A stretch of 64,000 nucleotides of DNA from Chloroflexus sp. Y-396-1 (GCF_000516515.1 NZ_KI911784.1:1768881-1832880); one strand, 5' to 3'. Numbered from the stretch's first letter, positions 45,327-55,251 are shown. Made by a program: numbers and translations. Notes: generated by a model from the sequence alone, not told the origin.

Positions 45327-45473
45327 AATGGTCGATCAATGATCCATGTGACATTTTTCACAGAAAGACGTGCTATGTTGCCTTATACTTGCGGATGACC
45401 TTGGCGCAAGATCGATCAAGCAGAACTGGTTAGCCGAACCCAAAACGGTTCCAAGTTCGAGGGAAAGGTGCTG

Positions 45474-46592
45474 ATGATGAACCGTTCGATATACGTTATC
45501 GTATGGCGGATCGTATTTGCGGCCAGCGTGATGGTCATGATGGTTAGTGCGCTTTGGGCCGGACTACTGCGCATCGGATGGGCGCTCCCACTATCGTCAG
45601 TGGCCGGAATGCACGGACAGCTCTTTATCGGTGGGATGCTGGGAACTGTGATAGGGCTGGAGCGGGCCATTGCCGTTGGCCGATCCTGGGCGTTTGCTGG
45701 ACCAATCTTGACCCTTCTCGGTGGATTAGGATTACTGGCTGGCCTGCCGATGACCTTTAGTGCACTGCTTATCAGTGGTGGAAGCCTCGGCTTGTTGGTC
45801 ATCTTCGCACTGTTGCTCAAGCGCCAGCCAGCCCGGTTTCTGATCACGATGGCTCTTGGCGCACTAGCATGGTTTGGTGGGAACCTGCTCTGGCTCAGTG
45901 GTCAACCATTAGCAGTTGCCTCACTCTGGTGGGTTGGCTTCCTTACCCTAACCATCTTCGGAGAGCGGCTCGAGCTGGGACGATTACGCCAATTACCAAC
46001 CCGTGCCTTCTGGAGTTTTAGCCTGAGCGTATGCCTGCTCGGTCTGGGCCTGATCTGGGGGTTGTTTGACTACATCAACGGATCACGTATAACAGGAACA
46101 GGCTTACTCGGTAGTGGTTTGTGGCTGTTAACATACGACATTGGCCGACGCACTATTCATCGTCCTGGTTTACCCCGTTTCAGCGCGGCATGTATGCTTT
46201 CGGGCAGCGCCTGGCTCGCATTTGGCGGTCTACTCATGACGATTGTCGGTGGAACCTACGGTGGCCTCCTTTACGATGCAGTGCTGCATAGCATCTTTGT
46301 TGGTTTTGTGTTCGCCATGATTTTTGGTCATGCACCGATCATTATTCCGGCGCTACTTAACCTACCCGTCCGCTTTAGCGGTTGGACATACTTCCCATTA
46401 GGGTTATTGCACCTGTCGCTGCTCTTGCGTGTTGCCGGTGATTTGCTGCCGGTAATCGAATGGCGACGCTGGGGAGGCATGCTTAATGCGGTAAGTATTT
46501 TGGTCTACCTCTTCATGACCGCAATAATCATAGTGGTAAGTATGCGTCAGCGATCATTGACTGTGATGAGTGTGACGAACAAGATCACATAG
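45474..46592 (+). CDS. Polytopic membrane protein, NnrS-like
   Basis: About 372 aa with roughly 10-12 membrane helices. It has the GMHGQLFIGGMLGTVIGLERA motif and a later LHSIFVGFVFAMIFGHAPII motif, in which paired histidines lie in helices. This resembles NnrS and other heme-copper oxidase-like small membrane proteins that may bind heme or copper. The function is unknown, and a link to nitric oxide or copper handling is only family inference. The open frame begins with GTG at 45468; I chose the ATG at 45474, and the next ATG (45477) is equally possible. It stands alone. Confidence 0.7.
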   Translation: MMNRSIYVIVWRIVFAASVMVMMVSALWAGLLRIGWALPLSSVAGMHGQLFIGGMLGTVIGLERAIAVGRSWAFAGPILTLLGGLGLLAGLPMTFSALLISGGSLGLLVIFALLLKRQPARFLITMALGALAWFGGNLLWLSGQPLAVASLWWVGFLTLTIFGERLELGRLRQLPTRAFWSFSLSVCLLGLGLIWGLFDYINGSRITGTGLLGSGLWLLTYDIGRRTIHRPGLPRFSAACMLSGSAWLAFGGLLMTIVGGTYGGLLYDAVLHSIFVGFVFAMIFGHAPIIIPALLNLPVRFSGWTYFPLGLLHLSLLLRVAGDLLPVIEWRRWGGMLNAVSILVYLFMTAIIIVVSMRQRSLTVMSVTNKIT

Positions 46593-46752
46593 AGTGTAAT
46601 CGGGCACCCATCATTAGTTCGACATGACTCGCCTACATTGTTCGCAGGCGCCCTGACGTGATCAGCGAGCGATTTATTCTAGTGAGACAGCACCTTAGAG
46701 CCTATCCGAATAATCGTCTCACGGTACGACGGATGACACCTGATAGATGTAC

Positions 46753-46774
46753 GGGCACAGCGGCGCTGTGGCCC
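46753..46774. repeat. GGCACAGCGGCGCTG palindrome, copy 2
   Basis: GGGCACAGCGGCGCTGTGGC then CC, an imperfect palindrome sharing its core with 44609-44630. Confidence 0.5.
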
Positions 46775-46937
46775 AACCGATCTTCTTCTGTGACAGGGTA
46801 TTCCGGATCGGCATTTACAGACCATAAGCGATGTCGTGCTCCGATATGTCTAGCGGGGCACGACAATGCCGTGCCCTTCCTCATGCCCTTTAAGCCACGG
46901 GTTTCATGCATTGTAAAGTGACCATAAGTTATTCAGT

Positions 46938-46962
46938 GAGCGTGGGCCAGAGGCCTACGCAC
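46938..46962. repeat. GC-rich palindromic repeat, copy 5
   Basis: GAGCGTGGGCCAGAGGCCTA then CGCACC, resembling the copies at 3171-3191 and 39010-39031. Confidence 0.5.
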
Positions 46963-47048
46963 CGGTATCGTAGAACGCGGCACTCGTCCTGAGTTACGAC
47001 TGGCACTCCTCATTTTCCCTCTCCAGCAACATCCCATCACTGCCGCCC

Positions 47049-48767
47049 CTATGACATCTCCGCTTGTCCAGCTCGCCGAAAATCACGTATCAGTAAGCGC
47101 AACCGGCGCTGGCCGTTCCATTCATCGGCCTCTAACTGATAAGCCAGATCGATCTGGGAATGGCGCCGTAAAGGTTCGGCAAAACGTCCGAAGTGAAAGC
47201 CGATGGCTTCGAGTACCGTATCACCAACCCGTACTCGCATCCGTAAGTGCGAACCGTCGCTGGTCGGTTGCGGATCAATAACCGTCACGTTTGGAGTCAT
47301 CAGTACAGGCTGAGGATTCCCCTGACCAAATGGCTCGAGCTGACGTAAGGCAGCGTACAGCTCCCATGAGATGTCACTCAGGGGCACAACGGCATCAATC
47401 AGCAGGCGTGGAACAAGTTGCTCATCCGACAAACGTTGTCGGCCCAGTGCCAGTAACCGTTGCTCTAGCGTTGCAATCTGAGGAGTAGCGATCGTGAAAC
47501 CAGCCGCCGCCGCATGCCCACCGTAACGCACAAACAGTTCGGCACACTCATCGAACAAATCGATAATGCTAAAACCAGGTATCGAACGCGCCGATCCACG
47601 GGAAGTTTCCTCCCCTTGCTCGATCACGACCACCGGTCGATGGTAAGTCTCGACCAGGCGCGCAGCGACTAAACCAATCACGCCAGCATTGAAACTCGGA
47701 TGGGCAATCACGATCAAGGGATGTTCAGCCCGACCGTGCTGAGACACCAGTGTTTCAGCCGTCGTTTGTAACCGGCGCGTGAGAGATTGGCGCTCGCGAT
47801 TCGTGGCATTTAACTCGGCAGCCAGCACGTCCGCCCTGGTACGATCAGTTGCCAGCAACAATTCGTAAGCGCGTTGAGCATCGGCCAACCGCCCGGCAGC
47901 GTTGAGTCGTGGCGCCAGCGCAAAAGCAATCGTGCCACTATCGATCATCCCCAGTGTTAGTCCGGCAGCCGCCACCAGTGCCTGCACTCCCGGACGCCTA
48001 CTTTCGTTGAGTGCAATCAAGCCAGCACGTACCAATATTCGATTCTCATCGTACAGCGGCCCCATGTCGGCAACTGTACCCAGGGCGACCAGATCGAGGA
48101 GATCACGTCCGCGCAGGTTGGCCGGTCGTTTTCCGTAACGAGCCAGGGCCTGCACCAGCTTGAACGCAATCCCTACTCCAACCAATCCCTTGAAGGGATA
48201 CGCACAGTCGGGTTGTCGCGGATTCACAACGGTCAATGCTGGTGGCAACGTGGCCGGCGGATGATGATGGTCAGTCACGATTACATCAAGGCCAAGGCGA
48301 TTGGCCTCGGCGACTTCTGCGTAGTTCGAGATACCACAATCAACCGTGATCAGCAGCCTGACTCCGTCGGCAGCTAACTGACCGATCGCCAGATTGTTGA
48401 GACCGTAGCCTTCACGGGCACGATGAGGAATATACGGGCGAATCCGTCCACCCATCGCACTGATCGCCTGGGTTAGTAATGCCACAGCGGTAATCCCATC
48501 GACATCAAAATCACCATAAACGGCCATCAGTTCGTCGCGATCGATAGCCTCAGCAATGCGGCCTGCGGCATCTGCCATTCCACGCATTGCGAAGGGATTG
48601 TGTAAGCCGTTGCTATAATCGGCTGTCAAGAAGGCCATGGCAGTGTCAGGCTCACGCAACCCTCGTTGGTAGAGAAGCGTGGCAAGCAATGGATGAAGGC
48701 CGAGTTGTCCAACAAACGCATCAGGTGCTGCCGGACGGATTTCCCAACGCTGACGGCGCGCTGACAT
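47049..48767 (-). CDS. recJ: Single-stranded-DNA-specific exonuclease RecJ
   Basis: A 5'-3' exonuclease on single-stranded DNA, used in recombination and mismatch repair. It has 572 aa, the usual core length. The DHH-family motifs are intact: VYGDFDVDGITAVALL, HRAREGYGLN, LLITVDCGISNY and VIVTDHHHPP. The DHHA1 and nucleic-acid-binding parts follow, with RFGEE-like loops replaced by VRYGGHAAAAGFTI, then the OB domain (VRVGDTVLEAIGFHFGRFAE). The ribosome site before the ATG is AGGAGAAG. It is a single gene on the minus strand. Confidence 0.96.
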   Translation of the reverse strand: MSARRQRWEIRPAAPDAFVGQLGLHPLLATLLYQRGLREPDTAMAFLTADYSNGLHNPFAMRGMADAAGRIAEAIDRDELMAVYGDFDVDGITAVALLTQAISAMGGRIRPYIPHRAREGYGLNNLAIGQLAADGVRLLITVDCGISNYAEVAEANRLGLDVIVTDHHHPPATLPPALTVVNPRQPDCAYPFKGLVGVGIAFKLVQALARYGKRPANLRGRDLLDLVALGTVADMGPLYDENRILVRAGLIALNESRRPGVQALVAAAGLTLGMIDSGTIAFALAPRLNAAGRLADAQRAYELLLATDRTRADVLAAELNATNRERQSLTRRLQTTAETLVSQHGRAEHPLIVIAHPSFNAGVIGLVAARLVETYHRPVVVIEQGEETSRGSARSIPGFSIIDLFDECAELFVRYGGHAAAAGFTIATPQIATLEQRLLALGRQRLSDEQLVPRLLIDAVVPLSDISWELYAALRQLEPFGQGNPQPVLMTPNVTVIDPQPTSDGSHLRMRVRVGDTVLEAIGFHFGRFAEPLRRHSQIDLAYQLEADEWNGQRRLRLLIRDFRRAGQAEMS

Positions 48768-49211
48768 ATCTCTTCTCCTGAAGCAAGGTGCTCGCTAGCA
48801 AGCGGTAATTATTATACGTCGTTTTCGTGTAACCAAAGAGGCTAAGCGTGTGGCAGAGCATTCTCTTTTCTGGTAGTAAGCGGTACTTGACGTTCTTCCC
48901 CTAGTCATTCTCCCCCTTTCTCGCTTCTTGTTGGTCTGTTCAGCGTTTTCAGGTTTTGGTGGGTTTCCGGTAAACATCGTTCACCCTAATCCACATGGTT
49001 GCTGAGGAGCACTGAAGCGCCCTATAGGGCTGGTCGTCGCGTTCTACTCGCTTGAAGGACTGCCGTGAGGAGCATACTATACAGTTTGCCCAAACGGATT
49101 TGGGCTCGGTCATTTGCTGGCTTTTACATGCATGATTGTCGGTACTGGTAATATTGGTGTACTATGATATGAATCGTACATTACAATAAAAAATTACACC
49201 TATTTTTAACT
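48768..49211. other. Intergenic region upstream of the sensor pair
   Basis: Between the divergent recJ and binding-protein genes. A TGAAAACGCTGAAC sequence on the minus strand near 48937-48950 resembles the AACGTTGAAAA repeats. AT-rich stretches at 49130-49200 probably carry the promoter of the next gene, but no convincing -35/-10 pair stands out. Confidence 0.45.
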
Positions 49212-50264
49212 ATGCTGCCACGAATCTTGACATCGATCCTTCTATGCTACATCTTGACAGGATGCACAACAACACCACCAGTACCTTCACCAACTCCCAT
49301 GCTGTCTGAGCTACGCTTGCTCGACAGCTATTCGACCAGTGATCTGCCGGTATTTAATACATTCAGTGCCGAAACTGGGATCGCGATCACGTCTCATCTA
49401 TATAGTACGAGCGAAGAAGCGTACCGCTTCCTGACCACAACGGATCAAGCGTATGATGTGATAATTGTTAGCGATACGCTGGTTCATCGGCTGCGTCGTG
49501 AACAACGGTTGGCTGTGTTGAATCATGCGCAACTACCAAATCTTGTCCATCTTGATCCAATGTTTGCCAAATCGAATGGTGATCCAGATTATCGCTTCTG
49601 TGTTCCGTACCGGTGGAGCGTATTGGGATTTGGTTACCGGCAATCAGCAACCGGTCGTGCGATCAACAATTGGGATGATGTGTTCGATCCCGCATACCCC
49701 GATCGCATAGGAGTACCGGATGAAGCACGGTTGAGCATGGGGATGGCCCTAATCAAATCAGGATTCAGCCCAAACTCCAGTGATCCGGCAGCAATTGCCG
49801 CTGCTCGCAACTGGTGGTTGAGCGTGGCCCACCAGATCAATCGCTTTACCACCAGTAATGAGCAGGAGTTGTTGCAACGTGATGAGCTTGATATTGTCGT
49901 GGCACGAAGTGGTGATATATTGCAAATAGCCCGTGACGATGCTGACATCCGATTTACGATTCCGGAAGAGGGTTCTATCCTTATCACTGATAGTCTCTGT
50001 GTACCGGCCAATGCCGTTCATCAATCTATTGCCGAACAGCTTATCAATTTCGTTCTCACACCTGAACACAGCGCTGCGCTTGCCAATATGAGTCGTTACG
50101 GTACGCCGAACCAAGCGGCATTACCGCTTATCGATGCAGAACTACGTGCCTCCCTCAATCAGTATATAGCTCAAGAGCAAGCTGGTTTGCTGTTTCACCT
50201 GACCGATGTTGACCCTGCGGTACTGGAACTCTATCGTGCTGCCTGGACAGAGGTACAACCGTGA
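49212..50264 (+). CDS. PotD-like extracellular solute-binding lipoprotein
   Basis: A 350-aa secreted lipoprotein with a short signal (ILTSILLCYILTGC) and a lipobox ending LTGC. It has the type of fold used for polyamine- or iron-like ligands: VIIVSDTLVHRLRREQRLA, the VPYRWSVLGFGYR hinge motif, NNWDDVFDPAYPDRIGVPDE and TDSLCVPANAVH. No permease or ATPase is nearby. The gene overlaps a hybrid sensor kinase by 4 bp, so I infer that it senses its ligand for that kinase instead of importing it. No ribosome site is visible before the ATG. Confidence 0.85.
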   Translation: MLPRILTSILLCYILTGCTTTPPVPSPTPMLSELRLLDSYSTSDLPVFNTFSAETGIAITSHLYSTSEEAYRFLTTTDQAYDVIIVSDTLVHRLRREQRLAVLNHAQLPNLVHLDPMFAKSNGDPDYRFCVPYRWSVLGFGYRQSATGRAINNWDDVFDPAYPDRIGVPDEARLSMGMALIKSGFSPNSSDPAAIAAARNWWLSVAHQINRFTTSNEQELLQRDELDIVVARSGDILQIARDDADIRFTIPEEGSILITDSLCVPANAVHQSIAEQLINFVLTPEHSAALANMSRYGTPNQAALPLIDAELRASLNQYIAQEQAGLLFHLTDVDPAVLELYRAAWTEVQP

Positions 50265-53200
50265 CCACGCCAACCCCTTCCCTTCGTCGTCGCCTTAACA
50301 TTAGCATCATTGGCGCGATTGCAATGTCACTGCTGATGACGCTAATCGGGCTAGGCTGGCAGTTCAAGCTCCGCGAGCAGATTGTGCAGCGCCAGCAGGA
50401 TCTCGCTCAGATGCGTGAAGCGATGCTTAACCTCAAAACGGCCTTTCTGATCGCTCGTCAGTATGATTATCAGCTTATCGAGATTGTCAGCCACAATCTG
50501 TCGGAGCCAACCGTAACAGCAAAGCACACGGCAGCCCTGACAGAGGTACGGGCCGCGACAGAGAGATTCAACACTGCCATTAGTGATTCGCCGGAACTTG
50601 AATCGGATCGGCAGCAGCTCAACCATCTGCTGGATCAATATCAGACGACGGTGATGCAGATTACTGACCAGATCGATCTGCGCCAGCGGAGTGGCGGCAT
50701 TGAACAAACATTAGGCCTGGCGCGCCGCGAACTCTGGCAAAGCCTTGCACGGAATGAGAGCAATACATTTTTGATCAGACTTGCACTTGAAGAGCAAGCC
50801 TATCTCTCAACACGACGCCAGGAATACATTGATAATATTCGGATTCAGATCAACAATTTACAAGCATTCATCTCTCTCTTACCCGATTCTGAGCAACAGG
50901 TTGTGCAACGGCAGCTTGCCGATTATACATCATTGTTTACTCAGTTAACCAAACTCGATCAACAGCTATCTCACTACACTTCACGACTAGAGTATCAAAC
51001 AGAAGATTTAATAAAAGTTGTAGAAAACATTGATCAAATCCTTAGTTATGAACAACACGAAATCACAAATATCTCAGAAACCAGTAACTGGATCGGTTTA
51101 GGATTAGTGTTATGGATGGTTTTCAGTAGTACCACGATCTTTATCGTGCTTGGTAGATTGATTAATCGCTATTTCACCAAACCCCTGATCGAATTAACCA
51201 CCGCTGCCCAACGGGTAGCCGAAGGCTGGCGTGACACGCCGATCCCCCTGATCGGTACCGATGAGATTGGCGATCTGGCACGAGCACTGGCCCGCTTGAC
51301 TGCTGCGCTGAATGATACTATTGCCAGACTAGAAGAACGTATCGATCAGCGAACCGACCAGTTACAGCGCGCCCTGAAAGAAAAAGATGCGCTCCTGGTA
51401 CAGGAACAGCGTCGGATAAAGCGCGAACAAGCCCTGGTTGAACTCGGTTCACGGTTGAGCACAGCACATGACGCTGCCGAAGTCTACCGTCGTGTCGTTG
51501 ACGCACTGGCTACTGCAAAAGAGAACGCAGACCGCATTGGGATATATACCCGTGAGCCAGATGGCGTCGAATGGGTACCTCGTGCCGTCGTTGGCTATCA
51601 ACAACACGCATCAACTGTGTTGCGCCTACCGGTGTTCGATGTACCGGCACACCGTCCATTCTATATCCCAGACTTACGACAGCATGAGATGCAAAGTTTG
51701 CCTGGTATATCGGGATCGGCGATATTTATTGTCTTCTCAACCGACCCCTACCCAGAGGCCCTGCTTATCGTCTATCGTCCACAACCCCATGCCTTTACCG
51801 ATGACGAAATTGACCATCTGGGCATCGCCGCACGACTGGCCGAGCAAGCATTGACTCGCATTCGCCTGGTCGCCTCGTTGCGGCAAGCCAAAGAACGGGC
51901 TGAAGAAACCAATCGTGAACGTAGTAAACTCTTAGCGCGTCTCGATCACGACATACGTAACCCGCTGAATACCATTATCGCCCTGAGTGAAAACCTGCGC
52001 GATGCTTTCGCCGAAGAATATTCAGTGTTCAGCGAAGACCTGGAGAAAATCGGCAATGCCGGACGGCGCTTGCTGGCACGTCTAAACGTACTTCTCGATA
52101 GCGCCAAAATTGAAACTGGCGCGTTTGAGTTACGACCAGAACCTTTCATCTTTGATACGCTGCTCGATAAGGTGTTGGCCGAGGTGACACCGCTTATCCG
52201 TCAACAGCGTAACCGACTCGCAATTGAACGCCCACCACAAGTAGGCACCATTGTCGCCGATCTGAACCGGTTGTGGCAGGTGCTGCTCTATCCCTTACAG
52301 TTTGTCGCCACAACAACACAGCTCGGGGTCATTACCCTAAGCGTTCAACGCTCTACCGACGACAATCACGGCGCGATCATAGAGGTGACAATAAGCGATA
52401 CCGGCGCTGCCCTTAGTGAAGAGCAGATAGATGCCCTGCTCACTCCTTTTGCCCCTCCACCAGAAACACCCCGTCCTATCGATGCCGGTCATAACCTGGC
52501 ACTATGCTATCAGTTGTGTACGTTAATGGGGGGAACGTTTCAGCTTACCTCATCTAGGCCGCGTGGTGTGACCTTTCATATCCGTATCCCGGTAAACACT
52601 GCCGACGAGACGGTTCAGCCAATGTATCCAACGTTCCTGTCCCAACCCGACGTATTGGTGATTACTAAAACGGACTCTCATGTGTTGCAGGCTGCCCTGG
52701 AGCAGCTCGGCTGGCAAGTACAATGTGAAACAATGCTTACCGACGCTATCACGAACCTTCCTGAACCACCGACAGCGATACTTGTTGACGCAGAGCAGCA
52801 GGAGCTGGCAGAACGTATCTTATCCACTGCTGGTTGGCAGCAGGTGCCGGTCATCTGGTTGACCGACAACGTTGACGATAGCAGTACCACCTGTGCATTG
52901 TGGCCCGGAGACCCAAATGACGTTATTCAGACCCTCCAGACAGTGTTATCCCGCCGCTCGACACTGCCATCCGCTCGTCATATCCTTGTCATTGAGGATG
53001 AAATATCGACTCGCCTCATTATCCGACGTGTCCTAGAAAGTGACGGTTGGAAGGTGATCGAAGCAGGTAGCGGTCAGCTCGGTGCGATGCTATGGCGCAT
53101 AACCCAACCACAATTGGTTATTCTCGATCTGATACTCCCTGATAGTGACGGGATAGCACTTTTGCGCGAAATACGCACCGAACTGAACACGCCAGTTGTG

Positions 53201-53338
53201 ATTGTCACAGCACGACTTTTACAGAATGAAGAACTGGAGATGCTTGCCGCAGTAGGAGCGGTCGTTTTGCAAAAGGGACGGTATCGCCGTAGTGATTTGC
53301 TTGAGCTGGTGCGTAAATTGATGCAGAGAAATAAGTAG
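50261..53338 (+). CDS. Hybrid sensor histidine kinase with degenerate ATP-binding domain
   Basis: A 1025-aa membrane sensor. Domains in order: TM1 (about 15-33), an extracytoplasmic helical region of about 240 aa, TM2 (about 278-298), HAMP (about 300-355), coiled coil, GAF (about 390-540), HisKA with phospho-acceptor His563 in LDHDIRNPLNT, an ATPase domain, a receiver-like domain lacking the acidic pair (VITKTD), and a canonical receiver (about 905-1023; IEDE, Asp956, TAR, QKG). The ATPase domain lacks the N-box Asn (VLLYPLQFVATTT), the G1 second Gly (DTGAALS) and the G2 Gly-x-Gly (GHNLAL). It is coupled to the upstream binding-protein gene. It may depend on another kinase. Confidence 0.88.
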   Translation: MTTPTPSLRRRLNISIIGAIAMSLLMTLIGLGWQFKLREQIVQRQQDLAQMREAMLNLKTAFLIARQYDYQLIEIVSHNLSEPTVTAKHTAALTEVRAATERFNTAISDSPELESDRQQLNHLLDQYQTTVMQITDQIDLRQRSGGIEQTLGLARRELWQSLARNESNTFLIRLALEEQAYLSTRRQEYIDNIRIQINNLQAFISLLPDSEQQVVQRQLADYTSLFTQLTKLDQQLSHYTSRLEYQTEDLIKVVENIDQILSYEQHEITNISETSNWIGLGLVLWMVFSSTTIFIVLGRLINRYFTKPLIELTTAAQRVAEGWRDTPIPLIGTDEIGDLARALARLTAALNDTIARLEERIDQRTDQLQRALKEKDALLVQEQRRIKREQALVELGSRLSTAHDAAEVYRRVVDALATAKENADRIGIYTREPDGVEWVPRAVVGYQQHASTVLRLPVFDVPAHRPFYIPDLRQHEMQSLPGISGSAIFIVFSTDPYPEALLIVYRPQPHAFTDDEIDHLGIAARLAEQALTRIRLVASLRQAKERAEETNRERSKLLARLDHDIRNPLNTIIALSENLRDAFAEEYSVFSEDLEKIGNAGRRLLARLNVLLDSAKIETGAFELRPEPFIFDTLLDKVLAEVTPLIRQQRNRLAIERPPQVGTIVADLNRLWQVLLYPLQFVATTTQLGVITLSVQRSTDDNHGAIIEVTISDTGAALSEEQIDALLTPFAPPPETPRPIDAGHNLALCYQLCTLMGGTFQLTSSRPRGVTFHIRIPVNTADETVQPMYPTFLSQPDVLVITKTDSHVLQAALEQLGWQVQCETMLTDAITNLPEPPTAILVDAEQQELAERILSTAGWQQVPVIWLTDNVDDSSTTCALWPGDPNDVIQTLQTVLSRRSTLPSARHILVIEDEISTRLIIRRVLESDGWKVIEAGSGQLGAMLWRITQPQLVILDLILPDSDGIALLREIRTELNTPVVIVTARLLQNEELEMLAAVGAVVLQKGRYRRSDLLELVRKLMQRNK

Positions 53339-53619
53339 AGATTTTCAACAATTTTCAGCCGCGGTTGCCTGCGATCACGGCGATCCCTCAACGAGAAGAA
53401 GGGAGTGGGTGTAGAAACTTGTCTCTCCCACGTGGGGCGGAGCAGCGATTTGCAGCGACGGTACACTCCTTCCCCCTACCCACTTTCCGCTCCTACCAGA
53501 GGAGCTTCAGGGGGCGAGTGAACCTGCCCCCTGAAAGTCGTGCCCCAGCATAACCACACGACGCGCACCAGCAACCTCATCATAAGGTGGTGAGCAATAT
53601 CTGTAACGTTCCCTCCTCG
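53339..53619. other. Gap between convergent genes
   Basis: It contains a TTTTCAACAATTTTCAG sequence near 53342-53358 that resembles the AACGTTGAAAA repeats inverted, and the stem-loop at 53506-53535. No gene is seen. Confidence 0.45.
53506..53535. terminator. Perfect 10-bp stem-loop between convergent genes
   Basis: TTCAGGGGGC, GAGTGAACCT, GCCCCCTGAA. No long T run follows on either strand, so it may work with Rho or stabilise 3' ends. It separates the sensor kinase gene from gpmI. Confidence 0.5.
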
Positions 53620-55251
53620 CTACACCGCACCAGCGTGACGTACAATGAGACTCTGGCCGGTCATGTCGGGTGCGGGCGGTAATTCCAGCAGCTCAAGCAA
53701 CGTTGGTGCGACATCGGCCAGGCGCCCACCACTCCGCAGGGTAATTGCTTCTTTACCGTAACCTGGACCACCGATCAGGAAACAGGGCACCGGATTGGTG
53801 GTATGAGCCGTATGTGGACCACCGGTCTCCGGATCGATCATCTGTTCAGCGTTCCCGTGATCGGCAATCACCAATGCCACGCCACCTCGTTCCAGGATGG
53901 CCGGAACCACACGTGCCAGACCGGCGTCAACCGCTTCACAGGCTTTGATGACAGCCGGAATACTACCGGTATGACCAACCATATCAGGGTTCGCATAATT
54001 GACGACGATGAAATCGTACTGATCGCTATTAATCGCTGCCAGCAACGCCTCAGTTACTTCGGGGGCGCTCATCTCTGGTTTCAAGTCGTAAGTAGCGACT
54101 TTCGGCGAGGGAATAAGCTGGCGATCCTCGCCGGGAAACGGTTCTTCACGTCCTCCATTGAGAAAGAAGGTCACGTGCGGATACTTCTCTGTCTCAGCGA
54201 TATGGAATTGGCGCAGGCCGGCCTGACTAATGACAGCGGCCAGCGGGCTGGTCACGTAGCGTGGGGGAAAAGCGACCAGCACCGGCAATCCCTCTTCATA
54301 CTGAGTCATGGTGACGAAACAGAGATCGCGTAATTGCCGTTCACGCTGCCAGATATGCGATGGCAACGGCTGCCCTTCAGCCTTTTGACGTTCATAATGC
54401 TGTCGGATACGCTCGTTAATGTCCGGATCAACGAAGGCGCGGGTCAACTGTCGCCCGCGATCAGGGCGAAAGTTGGTGAAGATAACTGCATCGCCGTCTC
54501 GCACCGTTGCCGTCGGTTCACCGTTTGCAGTGACGATCACGGTAGGTAAGACAAACTCGTCGCTAATATCTTGGGCATAGGCGGCTTCAATGGCAGCCCG
54601 CGCCGAGGGAGCTTTCTCACCCACACCGTTAACCAATGCGGCGTATGCCCGTCCGGTACGTTCCCACCGCTTATCGCGATCCATCGCATAGTAGCGCCCT
54701 GAGACGGTAGCGATTGTGCCAACTCCCAGCCGGGCGATCACACCTTCCAATGTATCGAGGAAACCCAATGCACTTCGCGGCAGAACGTCGCGCCCATCGA
54801 GAAAGAGGTGTAAATAGACGCGCTGAAGGTGATGGCGATGCGCCAGTTCGAGCAGGGCATGGAGATGATCTTCGTGAGCATGTACCCCACCGGGGCCAAA
54901 CAATCCCATCAGATGCAATGCCGAATTGTGTTGTTTCACGTGTTCGACAGCTTGAAGCAGAGCTGGATTCGTGAAAAAATCACCATCAGCGATCGCTTTA
55001 CTAATCCGGGTCAGTTCTTGATACACCACAAAGCCGGCACCAATATTGAGATGACCAACTTCGGAGTTCCCAATTTGCCCGGCCGGTAAACCGACATCAA
55101 GACCCGAAGCCCCTAACGTCGTAAAGGGGCATGTTGCCATCCACTGATCAACGTGCGGCGTATCGGCCAGATCGGCCGCATTGCCGGGGCCGGGTGGTGC
55201 AATCCCCCAGCCATCCATGATAATCAATACCACCGGACGTGGACGTGTCAT
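53620..55251 (-). CDS. gpmI: 2,3-bisphosphoglycerate-independent phosphoglycerate mutase
   Basis: Interconverts 3- and 2-phosphoglycerate in glycolysis and gluconeogenesis. It has 543 aa. It opens PVVLIIMDGWGIAPPGPGNA (metal Asp) with GNSEVGHLNIGAGFVVYQEL carrying the catalytic Ser, FLDGRDVLPRSALGFL, FTNFRPDRGRQLTRAF, the KYPHVTFFLNGG motif and VIADHGNAEQM. All metal ligands look present. It is the last gene of a minus-strand run with a small membrane protein 12 bases upstream. Confidence 0.97.
   Translation of the reverse strand: MTRPRPVVLIIMDGWGIAPPGPGNAADLADTPHVDQWMATCPFTTLGASGLDVGLPAGQIGNSEVGHLNIGAGFVVYQELTRISKAIADGDFFTNPALLQAVEHVKQHNSALHLMGLFGPGGVHAHEDHLHALLELAHRHHLQRVYLHLFLDGRDVLPRSALGFLDTLEGVIARLGVGTIATVSGRYYAMDRDKRWERTGRAYAALVNGVGEKAPSARAAIEAAYAQDISDEFVLPTVIVTANGEPTATVRDGDAVIFTNFRPDRGRQLTRAFVDPDINERIRQHYERQKAEGQPLPSHIWQRERQLRDLCFVTMTQYEEGLPVLVAFPPRYVTSPLAAVISQAGLRQFHIAETEKYPHVTFFLNGGREEPFPGEDRQLIPSPKVATYDLKPEMSAPEVTEALLAAINSDQYDFIVVNYANPDMVGHTGSIPAVIKACEAVDAGLARVVPAILERGGVALVIADHGNAEQMIDPETGGPHTAHTTNPVPCFLIGGPGYGKEAITLRSGGRLADVAPTLLELLELPPAPDMTGQSLIVRHAGAV

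Larger units (their letters stand above)
44294..45473. other. Long repeat-rich gap with a gene fragment
   Basis: Nearly 1.2 kb without an intact gene. It contains a GGCACAGC palindrome (44609-44630), an inverted family C repeat (44712-44753), a weak family B-like stretch (about 45029-45075) and a C-terminal gene fragment on the minus strand (45150-45326). Confidence 0.55.
46593..47048. other. Intergenic region with palindromes
   Basis: Between the convergent NnrS-like and recJ genes. It contains GAGCCTATCCGAA (46698-46710, shared with 44.7 kb), palindromes at 46753-46774 and 46854-46876 (GGGGCACG, ACAATG, CGTGCCC type), and a GC-rich palindrome at 46938-46962. No gene is seen. Confidence 0.5.
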
